NCBI GenBank assembly: GCA_029706075.1 | Contig: JAINUG010000033.1 | Location: forward strand, 2,542,001-2,606,000 | DNA: 64,000 bases | Origin: Aldrovandia affinis | Lineage: Eukaryota > Chordata > Actinopteri > Notacanthiformes > Halosauridae | Direction: 5' to 3' | In this document: positions 21,781 to 39,290 of the stretch, one piece after another | Layout of the letters: each line of letters opens with the position of its first letter | Numbering within the stretch: the stretch's first letter is position 1 | The notes under the pieces: generated by a model | The model's database searches: none | What the model was told of the DNA's origin: nothing | The model's input: only the letters and a program-made list of their open reading frames with translations | Program-made: the position numbers and the translations under genes

Positions 21781-24700
21781 ACTGTCGTTTTACAGCTATT
21801 TTTTAAATTATTATTTTACTTCTGATCAACAGTCTTACTCGAGAATCAAGACTATTTTCTTAGCGTAAGGATAACTCTGACTTAGGGAGGGGTGGGTACA
21901 GCACGTTCACGGGAAATACCATTTTTGCGAACAGCAGGGGGGTGTTGTGACACGGGACAATAGGCCAAGCGGAGGGGTGGCACGTAAGTGGGGGAAGGGG
22001 TTGTCAGTGCTTAATCAGTTAAAAATATAAATAAACCTGAAACGGATTACAGAGGGTAAAACGAGACATGTTTTTGTGAATCCAAACCGATGTTTTAATG
22101 GGTGGATTGAACACTTTTGTGCAGTCATTTACAGACCATGTAGATTCACAGGAGGCACTTGGAGCTAAAAACAACAACAAAGTAGCAGTAACGCGGTTAC
22201 TCCTCAGCAAGCTCACTGTCGAGTCTCTCCAAAAAGCACTGACTCAGGGGCCGACTTGAACAGAGCACAACTAACCGTTAAAATGAACACATCTCAATTA
22301 AACCGAATAGATGTTTGCAATCCTAGGGTACGGTTTAACATTTGTTTCTAACATACATTCCAAAACTTTAAAACAGACAAAGGAAATAGCAGACAACTGT
22401 TTTACATCGTAACAGTGCAACGAAACTGCCAAAGGGAAGCGTTTTTCTTCAGAAAACACCTCATCAACCTCTCGCCTAAAATGGAACAGGCCATCTTGTT
22501 CCATAAAAGGAGATGTTATTTTATCCCAATGAAGCCTCTCCTCCGTGTGAGGTCACAAATTTGAAGACAACCTCACCAATGAGAACCACGTTTATGATCA
22601 ACCATCTCCCTCCCCCACCATAGCCAGGAACGATCGGTACAACAAGGAGAAACTTCTTTAAAGCAACAGCGCCTATTTTTAAATTGAGCAGGAAAAGCTC
22701 CCTCTTAAATGCTACAGGTATTCAGGTCGTCAGTAACATAATCAACTGTAATTTGTGTGTGTACGGCCAGAGAGATTTTACTATTGTCAGAAGAAACAGT
22801 CTTTTCTGTGAGAGTTGAAGTGGAAAAAATGGTCAAATAAATTCAAAGTGGCTAAACATCTTTAACATGAGAAAACATAGTAACTATAATGATCAATATT
22901 TATACAACAGCTTTCTCAAACTAAGTTTTTCAGTCTCAACACTTAATAATTCTCCATCTTATAATTGGGTTTGGATAGTGGAATCAGAGGGAAAACCTGT
23001 AAAACCTAGAGTATAGTCTTCCAGGATTGTCCATGTTACGGGGTTGAGTATTTGTTGGAGGGAGGGCAACTTATTAAAATATTGTGTGCTTAAAAATATA
23101 TATTTTAGAATTTGCGTTGTTTGTTCAAAAGGGGTATTTATTTGCATTGATGTAATGGGTATGGGAAACAAACTATTAAATGAACGGAACTTTCACCTTA
23201 ATAAAAAATAACAAATTAACTACATTCATAAATAATACTAATGCCAAAAGTTGATGCAAAACTGACATGGGGCCAGTCATGCAAAGTATGGCAGGGGTGT
23301 ACTTTTCAAATACAATGAATGCAGCTTCATGACCAAAAGCAATCAACTCTGCCTATTTACATAAAGATTCATACACATTTGCAGAGTTCTGGTACATGCA
23401 AATAAACTTAAGAGTCGGGCAGTCCAACCGTGTAATTTTACTAGTGTTTGTGTAAAAGATACACAATTCTATGAGCGTCAGACTGGTTCCTACCTTAACT
23501 AAGATCCAAACAGACAGGATTACAAAGGTGAGGCCATGACATATGGGTGGTCCCTTTTAGCCTATTAAACCCACTGTATGGAAGACGATGATGACGTCTT
23601 GAATGTCTCTAGGGCTTGCATATTGTACTATCACATTTAAATTTACATTTATCATGTTGACCGAAAACTATAGCATGTTTAATGATAAGAAATAACATTT
23701 GTTCATTAGCTGTTTAGAATACATTTGTGCATTGCATACCCACAAGTTTTCCTGAGTTTACTTGGTTTAGAGTTGGAATTAAATTAAATGAATCTTTCAC
23801 TCAAGTATTGCAACTCAAATGTTTGGTTTAAAAGTTGCTGTGAATTCAAGTCGCAAATGATTTTCAGAATTCAAATGTTTTTATTTAACTATCTAAAACT
23901 GTGATTCTCCATGTATTGCGTCCTTTGGTGTAACATGATGTCCTTTTGTGTGACACTGTTAAATATGCCCAAAAAAGGTAAATATGAGCTGTTTGAATAG
24001 CAAACTTGTGTTAAACCTTGTTAAAAAGTTTTGGGGCCTGTATTACAATGGAGGAAAAAAAACTGATGTATGCTGGAGTTGTTTTTCCCTTTCTTATGTT
24101 TTAATTGTCTATCAGGGATGATCATGGGAAAATCCCAGCAATGGATGAGCATTTCAATGGTGGCGTTTAGTGTAGCGATTCAGGTTTCTTATTAGCTACT
24201 CATTAGCTAAAGTCTAAGACTTCAAGCAATTGTAGATGATTAGTAGTGAAAGTATGACATTTATTAGGTTCTTTGTTCTTGTAATGTAATCAAATAGCTG
24301 TTGATAGACAAGGCATATAGAAAACAAATGTGCATAGATTCTGTCTGAAGGATCAGGCACTGGCTAGCTATGCAAAGTACTATTTTTATCACAGAGTAAC
24401 ACAGTAACATATACATGCCATTGTAAAGTGTGAATATAAAGATCTGATCATTATGAAATAGACAGACTTTGGAGGGACACAAACCTATGACACACCATAA
24501 AACTGTTGAAAGTATTAGTTGTTTTTGTAAGGAAAATATAGGATAGCCTACACACTGAAATCTGAACTGGAGCCCCGGAGAAATTGCCTGTGTGACACAA
24601 TAACTTTTTTGTTTGTTTTACTGTTTATGTTCCATATGCATCATGACCACACAACACTACAAACAGCTGGGCAGGATATTTTTGGAAAGCGAGTATATGC

Positions 24701-25359
24701 GTTGACTTCAACCACAAATAGAAACAAGCCTAACTGACCCCACTGCACCCATGATCACCCTTCGCTCCATCAGCAGACACTCATACTGCTATCTCTGCAT
24801 AAATAACATTCTTAAATATGGAAGTAAACCCTCACGCATTTCCATAATCGATATGGTTGTCCCCATTAACAATAATTAAGAGTCTGTCTTTTTTTTATCA
24901 TTATACAAGAACCAACCAAGAAAAAAGTGAGTACAAATGTCAGCCTATTTGTACTCATATTAAAACCATGCCAAGTTCACTCCGTTTGATCCACAAACTA
25001 TATCAACACAAGGCTATACAATGCTATGCTCTCATCTAGCAAGCACAAGTTTGTAGAAACTTCATTTCTAGAAAGGGTTTTTTGTCCCGCCACAAGAACT
25101 TCCCAGAAATTGTCTCAAAGCGGGAATAAATTATAGCCATCATAAAACATCAGCAGTACCTGTCATGGAATACATTTCAATAAATCTAAGAATATAACTT
25201 TATTAAATGTATAGGATTTTGCCTCAATTCTGTTCAGATTTTCAGAAGTGTTTTTCTACATGTAGCCTGTTGTATTTGATATATAATTTAAAACTGCATT
25301 CTTGTATAAACAGATAGAAACTGTGATGATGATTATGCAATTATAATATTTTGATTGCA

Positions 25360-25725
25360 GAAAATTGCAGAAGGATTTCCCTGTAGCCAGACTGCACTGG
25401 CTCCCTATTGCAGCGTATCAAATTTAAATCACTGGTCCTGGCATATCAGGTCGCTAGAGGAACCGCTCCCTCCTACCTCCAGACACTCATCACACCCTAC
25501 ACCCCAGCCAGAGCCCTCCGCTCTGCTTCCTCTGGCAAACTGACTGTCCCATCTCTTCAGGAGCCCGGCACCCATTCCTCGAAGTCTCGCCTTTTCTCTG
25601 TCCTGACCCCGCAGTGGTGGAATGATCTTCCGCACCCATTGTGGACCGCAGAATCTTACCATGTATAAATGCACTTTTTGTAAGTTGCTCTGGACAAGAG
25701 CGTCTGCAAAATGGTTAAAATGTCA
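25360..25725 (+). mobile_element. Second L2-clade LINE fragment
   Basis: Same family as 4520-5320. Recognisable pieces are [57 protein letters not shown] and the 3' tail GTAAGTTGCTCTGGACAAGA then GCGTCTGCAAAATG. Here the hairpin loop reads GGACA instead of GGATA. Part of the end of the frame is deleted, so it is a dead copy. Confidence 0.8.
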
Positions 25726-28700
25726 ATGTAAACGCAGCCCATATCCCAATGTGATATATGCAAAATGGGCATACAATAGATATTTTGTAATTTATGGAAC
25801 CAACTAGCAAAAAAATTAACAAATAAATTCTACATAGCTATAACACAACAATGTTGCACAAGTTTAGGTACATGGAGGGAGGTGAGCATGAATTTGGCTG
25901 CACAATGTACTGATTTCAGTACAACACCAGAATCGATTTAATTATTTATCATTTATTTTCCCCATGATGTCCAGCATGTTTTTTTTTTTTTTGTAAAGAT
26001 TCTGAAGCAAATTTGGGTTGCAGAAATCTATTACTCACACTTACTGCAGACATCTGGAATAAACTGCAAATCTGCCTTTTCCTCTGATTCATATCTATAT
26101 ATTTATCTGACACCTAGGCCTTGACGGTATTGCGTGGTGGCCTCCAGACTGGGCCTTTGGCTATCCTAATCATATTCTTTTGAAGAGTGGGAAGAAAAAA
26201 ATCCCTAATGAATAACCTGACATTTAACTGAAGATGGCACTTTACTTTCACATAACAAGGATGGTTTTAAATTGAGCTAACACTGCAGGATGCCGGCCAA
26301 CCGTATACTTACTATCTGCAATCTTGACTGTTAGGGTGCTCGCAGCATAATCAAAAGGCATCAGGCATGAGATAGATAACAGGATATGCACAATACGTGC
26401 TTCTTCACACCATGCAGTGGGTGGAGTGATCGAGTGAATGAACAGTAAGTACAATCTCCTGTGTCGTGCATGATAACTTTTAGTTATATTTGATAGCTTT
26501 ACAGGGTAACAGGCTTTGTTTGGTGTTTTAGAGATCATTGGGAGCAAATGCCAGTTAAATAAAAGACAAAAGCATCCCTTGTATGGGTGAAACCCAATGT
26601 AGTCTCATATGTGAGATCCCAGGGGTTGCAAAGGCCTTGGCTACTACTTACCAGGAGAATGAGATTTAAATTTTATTGGCTTATTGGGAAAAAAACATCT
26701 TTGCTGCTTGGGACAGGTACACATGTTGAGTGCAACTGACCATAATCAAGCAGGTTTTAAAACAATTTGTTGCATATTGTTGAAAATAAATAGTTTATTG
26801 TGCAATGTGGAATAGCTGAAGCTAATAGCCTTAAATTGTTTTGCTGGAGCTCAAACAAATCTCTTTTGAAAGCAAGCCCATGATTGATGTTCATTATCAC
26901 TCAAAATAATGCATTCATATTCATAGAGCAAAATGAGGGTTACATCAAAGAAAATGTTTTCACTGCTATTCAGATTAGAAAGCTAAAAAAAGATAATGGT
27001 GGATCCATTAAACCAGTTTCCACTTCATTAGTTGTAAACAGATTTACAGATTACCCTTCAAGTAATGAATACTTACTATAAATTATGCAAATGTTCTGCA
27101 ATTTGATTGGCTCATAGCAAACCGGGAGTCTGGAAAAAGTTTAGAAATGTACAAACCCTGTAAAAACCAATGCTCTATGTGGAGTTGTCATTTAGGTGCG
27201 TCACATAGAACTCAGCCATCAAATCATGTGACTACAGTAAAGATTTGTCAATACACTGGGAAAGCAGAAACTGACGTCAATAACTTCCGGGACAGATCTC
27301 CATTTCAAAGCCATTCATTTTCAATGAGACACAAACTTCCCTTCATCATATTGAAGAAAGTAACAATTAAAATGTTTTTAAAAATGCTTGGGGTTGTTCT
27401 TTTAATTATTTGGAGATAAGCAAATGCTTTAAAAATCACCATAAAAGTAAAACTGGGGAAATGTTTGCACGACATTGCATAATAACAGAAATAACAAAAA
27501 CAGCAATTCAAAATCAGAAATGGTCACCAAGTCATATGCCCTATGCAAAATATAAAGAGCTGGTACCTGTAACCCAGAAAAACTCCAAAAATGTTTGTTG
27601 TGACTTTTTTTTACCAGGTTTTGTAACTCTGCTGGCAACATGTATGTTACGATCATTAAAAGACAACTGTCTATTAGCCTATAATTTCACCATGTGTCCA
27701 ATCAACAACATACCTGATGCAGTCGCTTCCCACAACCCCTGACAATTTAACACATTTAGGTAGTAGCCCTAAATCAAATTTGGTCTTGGAACAGTAATCA
27801 GAAAGGAATAGCCTACATAGCAGAACAACAACAATGCCAAAACAATAGCCAGCCTTTCAGCAAATTACATTTGGTGTGGAAATTATTTTGCCAGAGTGTT
27901 GGGGCTATCATTTTCCTTGTTCATTTACAACTAGATTATTTTGTAACTAATTCATCTCTATGTATTAGCCTACTTCATTTATCCAGTTTGACTGGGAACA
28001 TGGTTTTGCCTAAGGGTGCTTCTAAAGTAAGTAGCAGGTGTACATAGGTGAGTGGGCTCATCTTTCTGGGATTTTCATTCAGAAGGAACTGAAAAACTGA
28101 AATTAGGTCTATATTTTATCTGTCAAATAGATACAACACATATAATCCTTCTGTACGGGTGTAATATAGTCCTTAATTTTATATCATGTCCAATTATTTT
28201 GAGTTCCAAATGCTGCCAATAATAGGTCTACATCTTAATTGAGCAACACGTAGCCTACATCTGTGCCCTTGCTTGCTGCCTGCACACTAACTTGATCACT
28301 TTACAGGCTGCCACTCAGTTAACCTCTGTTCTATTAAAAAATGATAAATTGCCAAATTCATATTACATAATAGAATACTGGTGGTATTGATATGCTTGGA
28401 CTGTGTTTGCTGTTTCAGGCAGCAAAACGCTACATCAATAATGCATATGGACTCCCCCACCAAAAAAAGATAAACATATTCATGAATTATAATTTGGACA
28501 AAAACATAATAATAATCATGTTTATTATAACCATGCCATGCCCCATCTTAAATATCCAGCTATTACGCAACAACCAGCAAAAAAATGCAACAGGCTCTCG
28601 CGTTGACTGGTGCTTTGCCAGTGTGAACTATTGCAGTCGCGGTTCGACACCCAACTGCGTCAGTCCGACTCTGCAGCCAGAGTCGGAAAAACTGAAACTT

Positions 28701-31460
28701 TTATTTGTATTTTTACGAAACACCACCATGCGTGTACCCAGTGGTGGTGTGGATGAAGCTAAATCACTTATCTTGTCCCATCTCTCAGCTAGTGTTCCCA
28801 AGCCTTAATGAAATCTTCAATAGCTAACAACTGTCTTACTGTACAGCACATCTTGAACCAAAGCTTATCACAAATTTGTGGACCCATGTCATCAGATCTA
28901 ATTTTTCCAGTTTGAGGTTTTTCATTTTTAAATGAGCCACATACGAAACTAAAAAGGAAAAAAGAAAACTAGTTATTCTAACTGCCACGAATGTCATTTT
29001 GACATGGAACCGCTGGTCTGACATCAACAGTAATCTGGGGGGACGCTATATGCGATATTTCCCGTGTTACAGACACAATAAAGAGTTTTGAGATTCAACC
29101 GCGGTTCAGCAATGTTTCCGCCAAAACCACGCACAGCCAGTGAGTTCAAGCCTTTGAGGAAGCCCAAACAGGAAGTAAGCAAGATTTTGCATTCTGATGC
29201 AAACCGTTGAACCACAAATTGTTATGGCCTAAATTATCGTCTTCTGAACGGAAATGCTGTCGCTCATCTCTCTCAGACTTGATTCCCCCCTCCCTGAGGT
29301 GATGTTTATAATCTCACAACAAACAATTCTGAACATACGCATGATTTCAAAATGTTGCATTTTCGTAATCTTGTCTGTACGTAACAATACCTTTTACCAC
29401 AGGGATGGACTGAAATTATCACCGGTAAACTGCCTAGATCCTCGAAATATCTTCGAGAGGAGCTGTTCTTGCATCGCTGAGTTTAATAATTATCCAGCAG
29501 CAGGACTAATTCTGATAGCCACCCCTCCCCCACTAGAATATTTAAAATGACCTCCTTACCACACGTCAGCTATTGCACAACGCTGCTTTTTTAGCTTAAT
29601 CAACAATACACATTTAGAGGATTTCTGCCTAATTTCCAAGAAAGTGTTCAAGACAAAACCACATCCTGAGGCAATGATGTCATCAGAAATGTTCATGTCT
29701 AGCATGAATATAAAAGGGTATAACAATCCACCAACTAAAAAAAGGGATGTCACGGTTTGAACTGTGATATACAAGGTTTAATTGCTTATGTTCCACTTAC
29801 AGTAACTAACATTTTGTTGATTCACGATTAACTCTAATTAATTGGAACATTTTCTAAATGTTGCACTAATTACGTTTTCGACGTATTTATTCATTCATTT
29901 AATTATTTGGTAAGACGTTAGGTATCAATTGTCACACTTTCTTGCCATGGCAACAACCCTTTGTCAACTTGGCCGACCGACCCCCGTCCGTGGGACAGGA
30001 CTGCACTATATTGATAAGGCAACATTGCTAGGGAAAGATAAAGCCTAGCAGCACGAGGAGACACCAAAGGTCATATCACTTCTCTACCAAATGTATGCAT
30101 GACCGATTGCCCCACCGATGCATGGAAATTTTAAAAGAAAACAAAACAAGTTGCTTAATTTATTTTAAATTCTATTTGCCAGTGAAAGTTGCATTGATGT
30201 GATAAACGTTAAATGAAGATGAAGAAAACTGATTAAAAATAAATGCGTTCATTTCAGGTCCTCACGTTAGTGGAGTGAACCAAATTGCCGTTGTAAACAT
30301 AAGATTATGGGTTAGACTTTAAGCTCCAAAGATTTTAAAACATATATATGGGCGTACCGTTTTAACACATTGATCATCACATTACGTGCAACTCAACGTA
30401 CTTATTTTTATTTTTATGTTGCTTATCAAGTAGGGTGGAGCGTTTTTACACTCGTACCCACCTCACTAGCGAGCCAACTGGCATGCATGCGATGACGGAA
30501 ACAAAAGCATTGACGTCACGATTGAAATGAACACAAAAATCATGGTGATCTTAAGACAGGTCGCTGTATAACGTTACTAACGTTAGCGGGCTAGGAACTA
30601 ATGTGTCCCTCACATTGACCATTGGTCTATTTGTAAAAATCTGTTATCCAGCTAGATACGCTATTTCGATAAATAACATCCTAGCTAATATTGCTCGCTA
30701 GCTAACACTTACTACCTCACTTGCTTATATAGTTTGCAACAACACGGCTAGCTAGCCCAAGAAAGCAATATTGTCACAGCCAATAGCTTGGTAGCTACGC
30801 TGTTGACAGATCAGAGTTAGCCACTTCCTTCCTCTCACTTTTTGCTGGTAAGTTCACAGCGTACGCGCGATATGAGGACTTTTCTATCACTAAAACACAA
30901 TGCCCAGTATTAAAGTCATAACAGTGTTAACTACTCAGTTACAACCAGCTGGCTAAACAGACAGCTCATAACGAAGTTAACAGTAGCTTGCTAGCTAGCG
31001 AGAAGGGGCCACATTAAAACGTATTTATCACTATTGGTAGTAGTGTAGGAACGTAGCTGGCTAAAACATTACCATTGCAAAACCAACCATAGCTGGAAAG
31101 CTAAATGAACTAACTCGCTAGTTAGTATTAGTTGCGTACGCTTAGTGGTAATGTTATTTTGAATACAGCTAGTAACGTGTTTGTGTCTTGCTACCTACCC
31201 ATTAAGTTGCATGATTTTAGCTATCAATACTAAAGCGAAGACTGGTTCTGAAATAGCTAGCTACTATCTAGCTAGCTAGCCAACTATTTGGTTTATTCTT
31301 GGCCAACGCTAGTTAGCTGGCTAATTAGCTAGCTAGCTCGAGTTAGTGAGCATGCTAGTCGGAAAGCCCCATCTTTGTTTTCTTTATTATTATATTCACT
31401 TCCTCTATACGGTCATATAAAGAACAAATCTGACATTTCATTAAAAGTTAATCCGCTTAC

Positions 31461-31740
31461 CTCTACTGTCTTCATTTAGGCCCAAACCATCTCTAATGGA
31501 AAGGCTTTCTCTTTGTCTTTTCACTTTCCAGTTCAGAAAAATGCGGCACAAATATACAATTTAATAGTTTAAAATTTTAAAAATATACAGGTGCCCTCCC
31601 TGCCCCTAGGTCTATTCTACGTTATCAGCGGAAAGCAACTTGCCTTCATTCCACCTCAATCCATTTTTACAACAAAATGTAGAGACCACTATCTAAAGAG
31701 AGGCACTGGAAAACAAGGTGCAGGCAACCAGACAGACTTC
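31461..31740 (-). other. aff4: Candidate noncoding first exon of AFF4
   Basis: AFF4 needs a 5' noncoding exon upstream of 16638. On the minus strand a good donor (AGAG|GTAAGCGG) lies at 31461/31460, about 280 bp downstream of a CpG-bearing stretch with a palindromic E-box. Length and place fit a 5' UTR exon and a 14.8 kb first intron. The interior is AT-rich and no transcript can be seen, so this is inference; the exon near 21657 is the competing candidate. Confidence 0.35.
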
Positions 31741-31870
31741 GGCTTCTAAACTACGTCACGTGACCCGGACGCTCACTGCAGACTGCCAGGCTCGTAAGGT
31801 CATGTGATCATACTTGCCCAGCGACATTGTGCTTATCGTTGTCCACAGCCAGGAAACTGAAACAGAAGTT
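31741..31870. promoter_or_regulatory. Putative AFF4 promoter with palindromic E-box
   Basis: The perfect 10-bp palindrome GTCACGTGAC at 31755-31764 is an E-box in the form bound by USF and TFEB/MITF-type bHLH-ZIP factors. It is embedded in CpG-bearing sequence in otherwise AT-rich DNA, just upstream of the proposed AFF4 exon 1. Promoter status is inferred. Confidence 0.4.
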
Positions 31871-34494
31871 GATTATGAGGATTACCATTTTCCCCCGAAT
31901 TATTTATTGCTATGGAAATACCAGTTAAACGGGGTTATCGTTTCTTATATCATATACAGAACGCTGAGAACTTTCCACATTTAGTCCCAATGCGTGAAAG
32001 TGTACCTTGTAAAGCAGTCAGCTATTTACGTTATTTGAAAAAGCCCTCTAGAAAATGTATCTTACGCTTTCCGCCAGTGGCAATGGGATAAAATGGCAAA
32101 TTTCATTTTACAAGCAATTGCTTTTAGGATTTTTCATGACGCTTTTTAAATGTGAATAATTTCATATAAATATAAATCTTATTTTAAACATTGATAACGA
32201 ATTGATACGTTTTTTGGAACTTCAGAAAAGCATATAGCCTACATTTAAATAACTATTTGGAATGAAAGGTGAAATGAGATTGAGATGACATGATATGTTA
32301 TGAAATGAGATAATGTAGTCGGAATTCTGTCTTTATTCTTTGTACTGTCCCTTTACAGCCCTTATTATTTTTGGATTTGTTTTGAATTTATAATAGACTG
32401 AGGGGTCCGGTGGAGCTAGACACTTTTATGGTACTTTTATGTGAATTATTTTTTCCTTCTTCTTTTTCTTATTTGTTTACATGTACTGTTTTTATTACTG
32501 TTTATGTATTAATCGACTGTTGGTTGTTTAAAGGTGCTTTATAAATAAAGTTTGAGAGTTAAGTTGAGGGGTGAGGGTTAGTGGATATCATTGTTTTGTA
32601 ATGTTACTCTTGTCCTGTACTGATTACTGAAAAATTAAAAAACAATTGTTAAAAAAAGCATATAAATCAGCATAATGCATTCGACCCTTTTTGTTTGACT
32701 ATTGTTTAAAAACGTAGTTTTAATAAGTTGACCTAGTAAATCTATTTATTTCCATTCGCGCGTGTGTTGCAAAGCACGTACTTCAATCTACAGCTCTATT
32801 AACCACATAACAAAAGCAATGTACTCAAGCTCTTTAAAAAATGATTAGTTCTGCAAGTCTCGACCACGGGGCTCTCTCTGGAGCATCTTGAAAGGGAAAT
32901 TATAGTTTGTGAGATTAGTGCAATCTGATCAGTTTTACCAAGTTTTAGCCAGGATGTTTTAGGTCAATGGTTGAGTTGGTTTGAATCGCCGCCTCCAATA
33001 CCTCACCTAAACAAGATCACGATCCGTCAGAAGATTGACTGACTAGTGGTTTATTAGCAAAGCACATTCCCAGATTCACCTCACACTAGCTTGCATCTGG
33101 TCAGTCTTGAGATTTTGTTGCGAGAAGTCCAGTCTCAACCTGGTCGTTCATTCAAAGTGCCTTTTAAATACAAATATTATGATTTGCAATATACAGTGTA
33201 CATAAAGTTGCTGTTAGGTTATTTCGGGTGTAATGTCAACTCAATATGCAAAGTACTCTGTTCTCTAATACGGAGCGCATAAATCAATGTGGTTGTTAGA
33301 GGGAAAACTAATTTAAAGGTAAGTGATGGACATTGCCAGCTTTATTTTTTCGATCAGGTTAGACTACTATCCCCTAGTGGCTGTGGAGGTGAATTTGTGT
33401 GTGGCAATCACATTTTGGTAGTGCTAGGAATCATGGGACATTTCCTTTTGCTTCCTCCCTGCAATTTGAAAAAAACACTCACACACAGGATCACACTCTG
33501 TTAAAGCTACACATATTACAGATTTAAGTTCCTGACCTATTTCATTATACTTGGATATGCAAATGGTTATAAAATAGAACAAAGGTGGTTTCAAGAAGGC
33601 ATTCCAAACTCAGCTCTGGGGCCTCCCTGTGTATACTGGTTTCCCATTCAACCTCTGAATCAATTAAGGTAATTGAAAGCCTGTATTATTTTTATCTATA
33701 TAAATCAACCATAAATGAGCTAAAGAACTGTGAAACATGTTCTGATACCCAGCTCCATGCAATATATTTAAAGTCCCACAAAGTACTGTAGATTTGACCC
33801 AATGTCTACCATTGAAAATTAAATTCAGATACAATACACATCTCATTTTTTGTGTTTGCAGCACCAAACTCCTGCATACATCTTCCAGCTGCACTGCAAT
33901 GACATTATAGGCTTCCAGGGAGCTGAACTGTTAACTCTGAGAAGAAAACAAAATCCACAACCAGTATGGTTGCTATGAATAGCCAATGACAACTGATGTG
34001 TACTGGATTTAAACACACATTTATGTTACTTATATGGTCACAGCTCAAACGTGAACAGAACATAACTTCAAAGAAGTGGATTGTGCTTTTATTTCCACCT
34101 TTAAGGTAAAAAACTGGTTTAATCAAAATAATTCAGTACCTGCATTCATAAGGTCCACAATCAACATTCCTAAGTTGAAAAAGCTAAAGGTTCAAATGTC
34201 TCAAGGTACTGCCCTCCTCAGTTCAATTGGTGCTATATGCGGATGGCAACTGAAGGTAAAAATTGTCAAGCAATATGGTCAAACTCAAACCAATTTTCAC
34301 AATTTGGAGAAACAGCAGGGTAGTAGACATTGCTAATAATGGAATGCATTTTTAAAATTATTATTCAATAAAAATGTCCCATTAGCGTGGATATAGCGTT
34401 GTAAATTAGTCTTGCGTCTTATGACATGAACTCTTAGATTTAACTTCCCTTTGGTTATGAGCTTCCTTTCTCTCTCCAAACACAACATCTGATT
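31871..34494. other. Intergenic DNA between AFF4 and ZCCHC10
   Basis: AT-rich; no gene recognised. A LINE-like 3' end is suggested near 32530-32565 by AAAGGTGCTTTATAAATAAA. At 32255-32310 there is a run of GAAATGAGAT-like low-complexity sequence. Confidence 0.5.
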
Positions 34495-34502
34495 GTTTAA
34501 AC

Positions 34503-34707
34503 CAGGGGTGTCCAATCTTATCCAAGAAGGGCCAGTGTGGGTGCAGGCTTTTGTTCTAGCCCAGCACTAAAACACCTGATTCAACTAATCAAGGTCTTGA
34601 TTGTAGACCATGATTGGTTAATTGGTTGAATCAGGTGTTTTAGTGCTGGGCTAGAACAAAAGCCTGCACCCACACTGGCCCGTCTCGGATAAGATTGGAC
34701 ACCCCTG
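34503..34707. mobile_element. Hairpin hAT-type MITE, 205 bp
   Basis: The whole element is one nearly perfect palindrome with arms of about 90 bp. Ends are CAGGGGTGTCCAATCTTATC and its complement, flanked by identical 8-bp target duplications GTTTAAAC (34495-34502, 34708-34715). It lies about 55 bp beyond a minus-strand AATAAA signal that could end ZCCHC10 transcripts. Confidence 0.85.
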
Positions 34708-34762
34708 GTTTAAACAGTGCCATTTAAAAAAAGGTATTCACAATGGCAACATTACAGTGCAT

Positions 34763-34768
34763 TTTATT
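34763..34768 (-). terminator. Candidate polyadenylation signal for ZCCHC10
   Basis: AATAAA on the minus strand, about 1.05 kb after the ZCCHC10 stop codon. It would give a 3' UTR covering 34740-35813. Other AT-rich hexamers nearby make the choice uncertain. Confidence 0.3.
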
Positions 34769-35813
34769 TAGGAATTTGAGATCTCTATGAAAGTAAAAAA
34801 CGGACTTTCTTTCAAAAAACATTCTCATACTGAAAAAACTTCAAAGCACAAAATAAAGGGGTTGAGTAGATTTGTAATATCATTTGGCAGTTTTTAAAAA
34901 ATAAAATATAGTATAAAGCACAATAAAATCTACCATGAAATGTAAATCATTTAAACCAGAAAAAATGTTCCATTAGACTGACCTATGCCAAGCAACATTG
35001 TACATGCTAACCAAAATCACAAAATGGCTCAAGCCAAGTTCCAAATTGTAATTGTATTTACTGGCTTATTGAGGAAAAATCCCAACAAGAATTCAGTTTA
35101 ACATTGCCTTGAAATAAAATCCAACTGCTTTAAAATATCATGCACAACACATTAACAAATATATTAGATGGTACATGTGCATTTTTACAGTCTTCCAAGT
35201 AATCAAAGGCAAGAAACTCTTGGTTTACATGTGCCTTCCCTTCTATAACTGTTGTTTAGAAAGCCAACAAAGATGTTTTTAAAAATATATTGTTCATTAT
35301 ATATACATTTCCAAATGTTTTATGTAATGCAAGTTGATAGTTATACAATAATATTACATTCTTACTTAAACCCATTGTTAATTATTCCCAATTCCACCAA
35401 ATAAGTTTGTTCAAATGACTGCTTAGGCTATATGTCTGGTATTTCAATGTTGAAATATTTCAGCACAGCCTTGGATGGAAATGTTACATTTATGTACAAT
35501 TTGTATAAACCATCACATAGAGATGCGACATGAATTTCTTTTTTTTTTTTCTTTAAATCAAATTGTGACTTTGGACATTCTGTAATCTGTAAAAATTCTT
35601 AAACATGATGGAGAAGGAAAATGATCAAATAAGAACAGAGAGATCTCTGTCAAACAAACCAGTGGACCTTTTCCCAGCTGAATGACACCAAACCGCAAAT
35701 GATGTGTTACACTCAGTACCGCACTGTTAAGGAGTGCCACAGCTCTCAGAAGGGCCATGGTTATCGCAGGAGAACTGGAACTCTGGATCTGAGAGGTGTA
35801 GGTGCCCGTGTCT

Positions 35814-39277
<3,464 letters not shown>

Positions 39278-39290
<13 letters not shown>

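Larger units (their letters stand above)
16639..31460. other. Long non-coding stretch, probable AFF4 first intron
   Basis: If AFF4 exon 1 is near 31461-31740, this is a 14.8 kb intron. I find no gene here on either strand. It contains a GCTAGC/TAACGTTA-rich patch at 18660-18870, a TAG trinucleotide run near 19915, the candidate alternative exon near 21657, an L2 fragment at 25360-25725, poly-T at 25979-25992, and a GCTAGC-rich patch at 30560-31350. An open frame at 28392-28808 has no family resemblance that I can see. Confidence 0.6.

Noticed and set aside
28392-28808. 138-codon open frame
   Set aside because: The latter half looks slightly protein-like, but nothing is recognisable and no promoter or splice pattern supports it.
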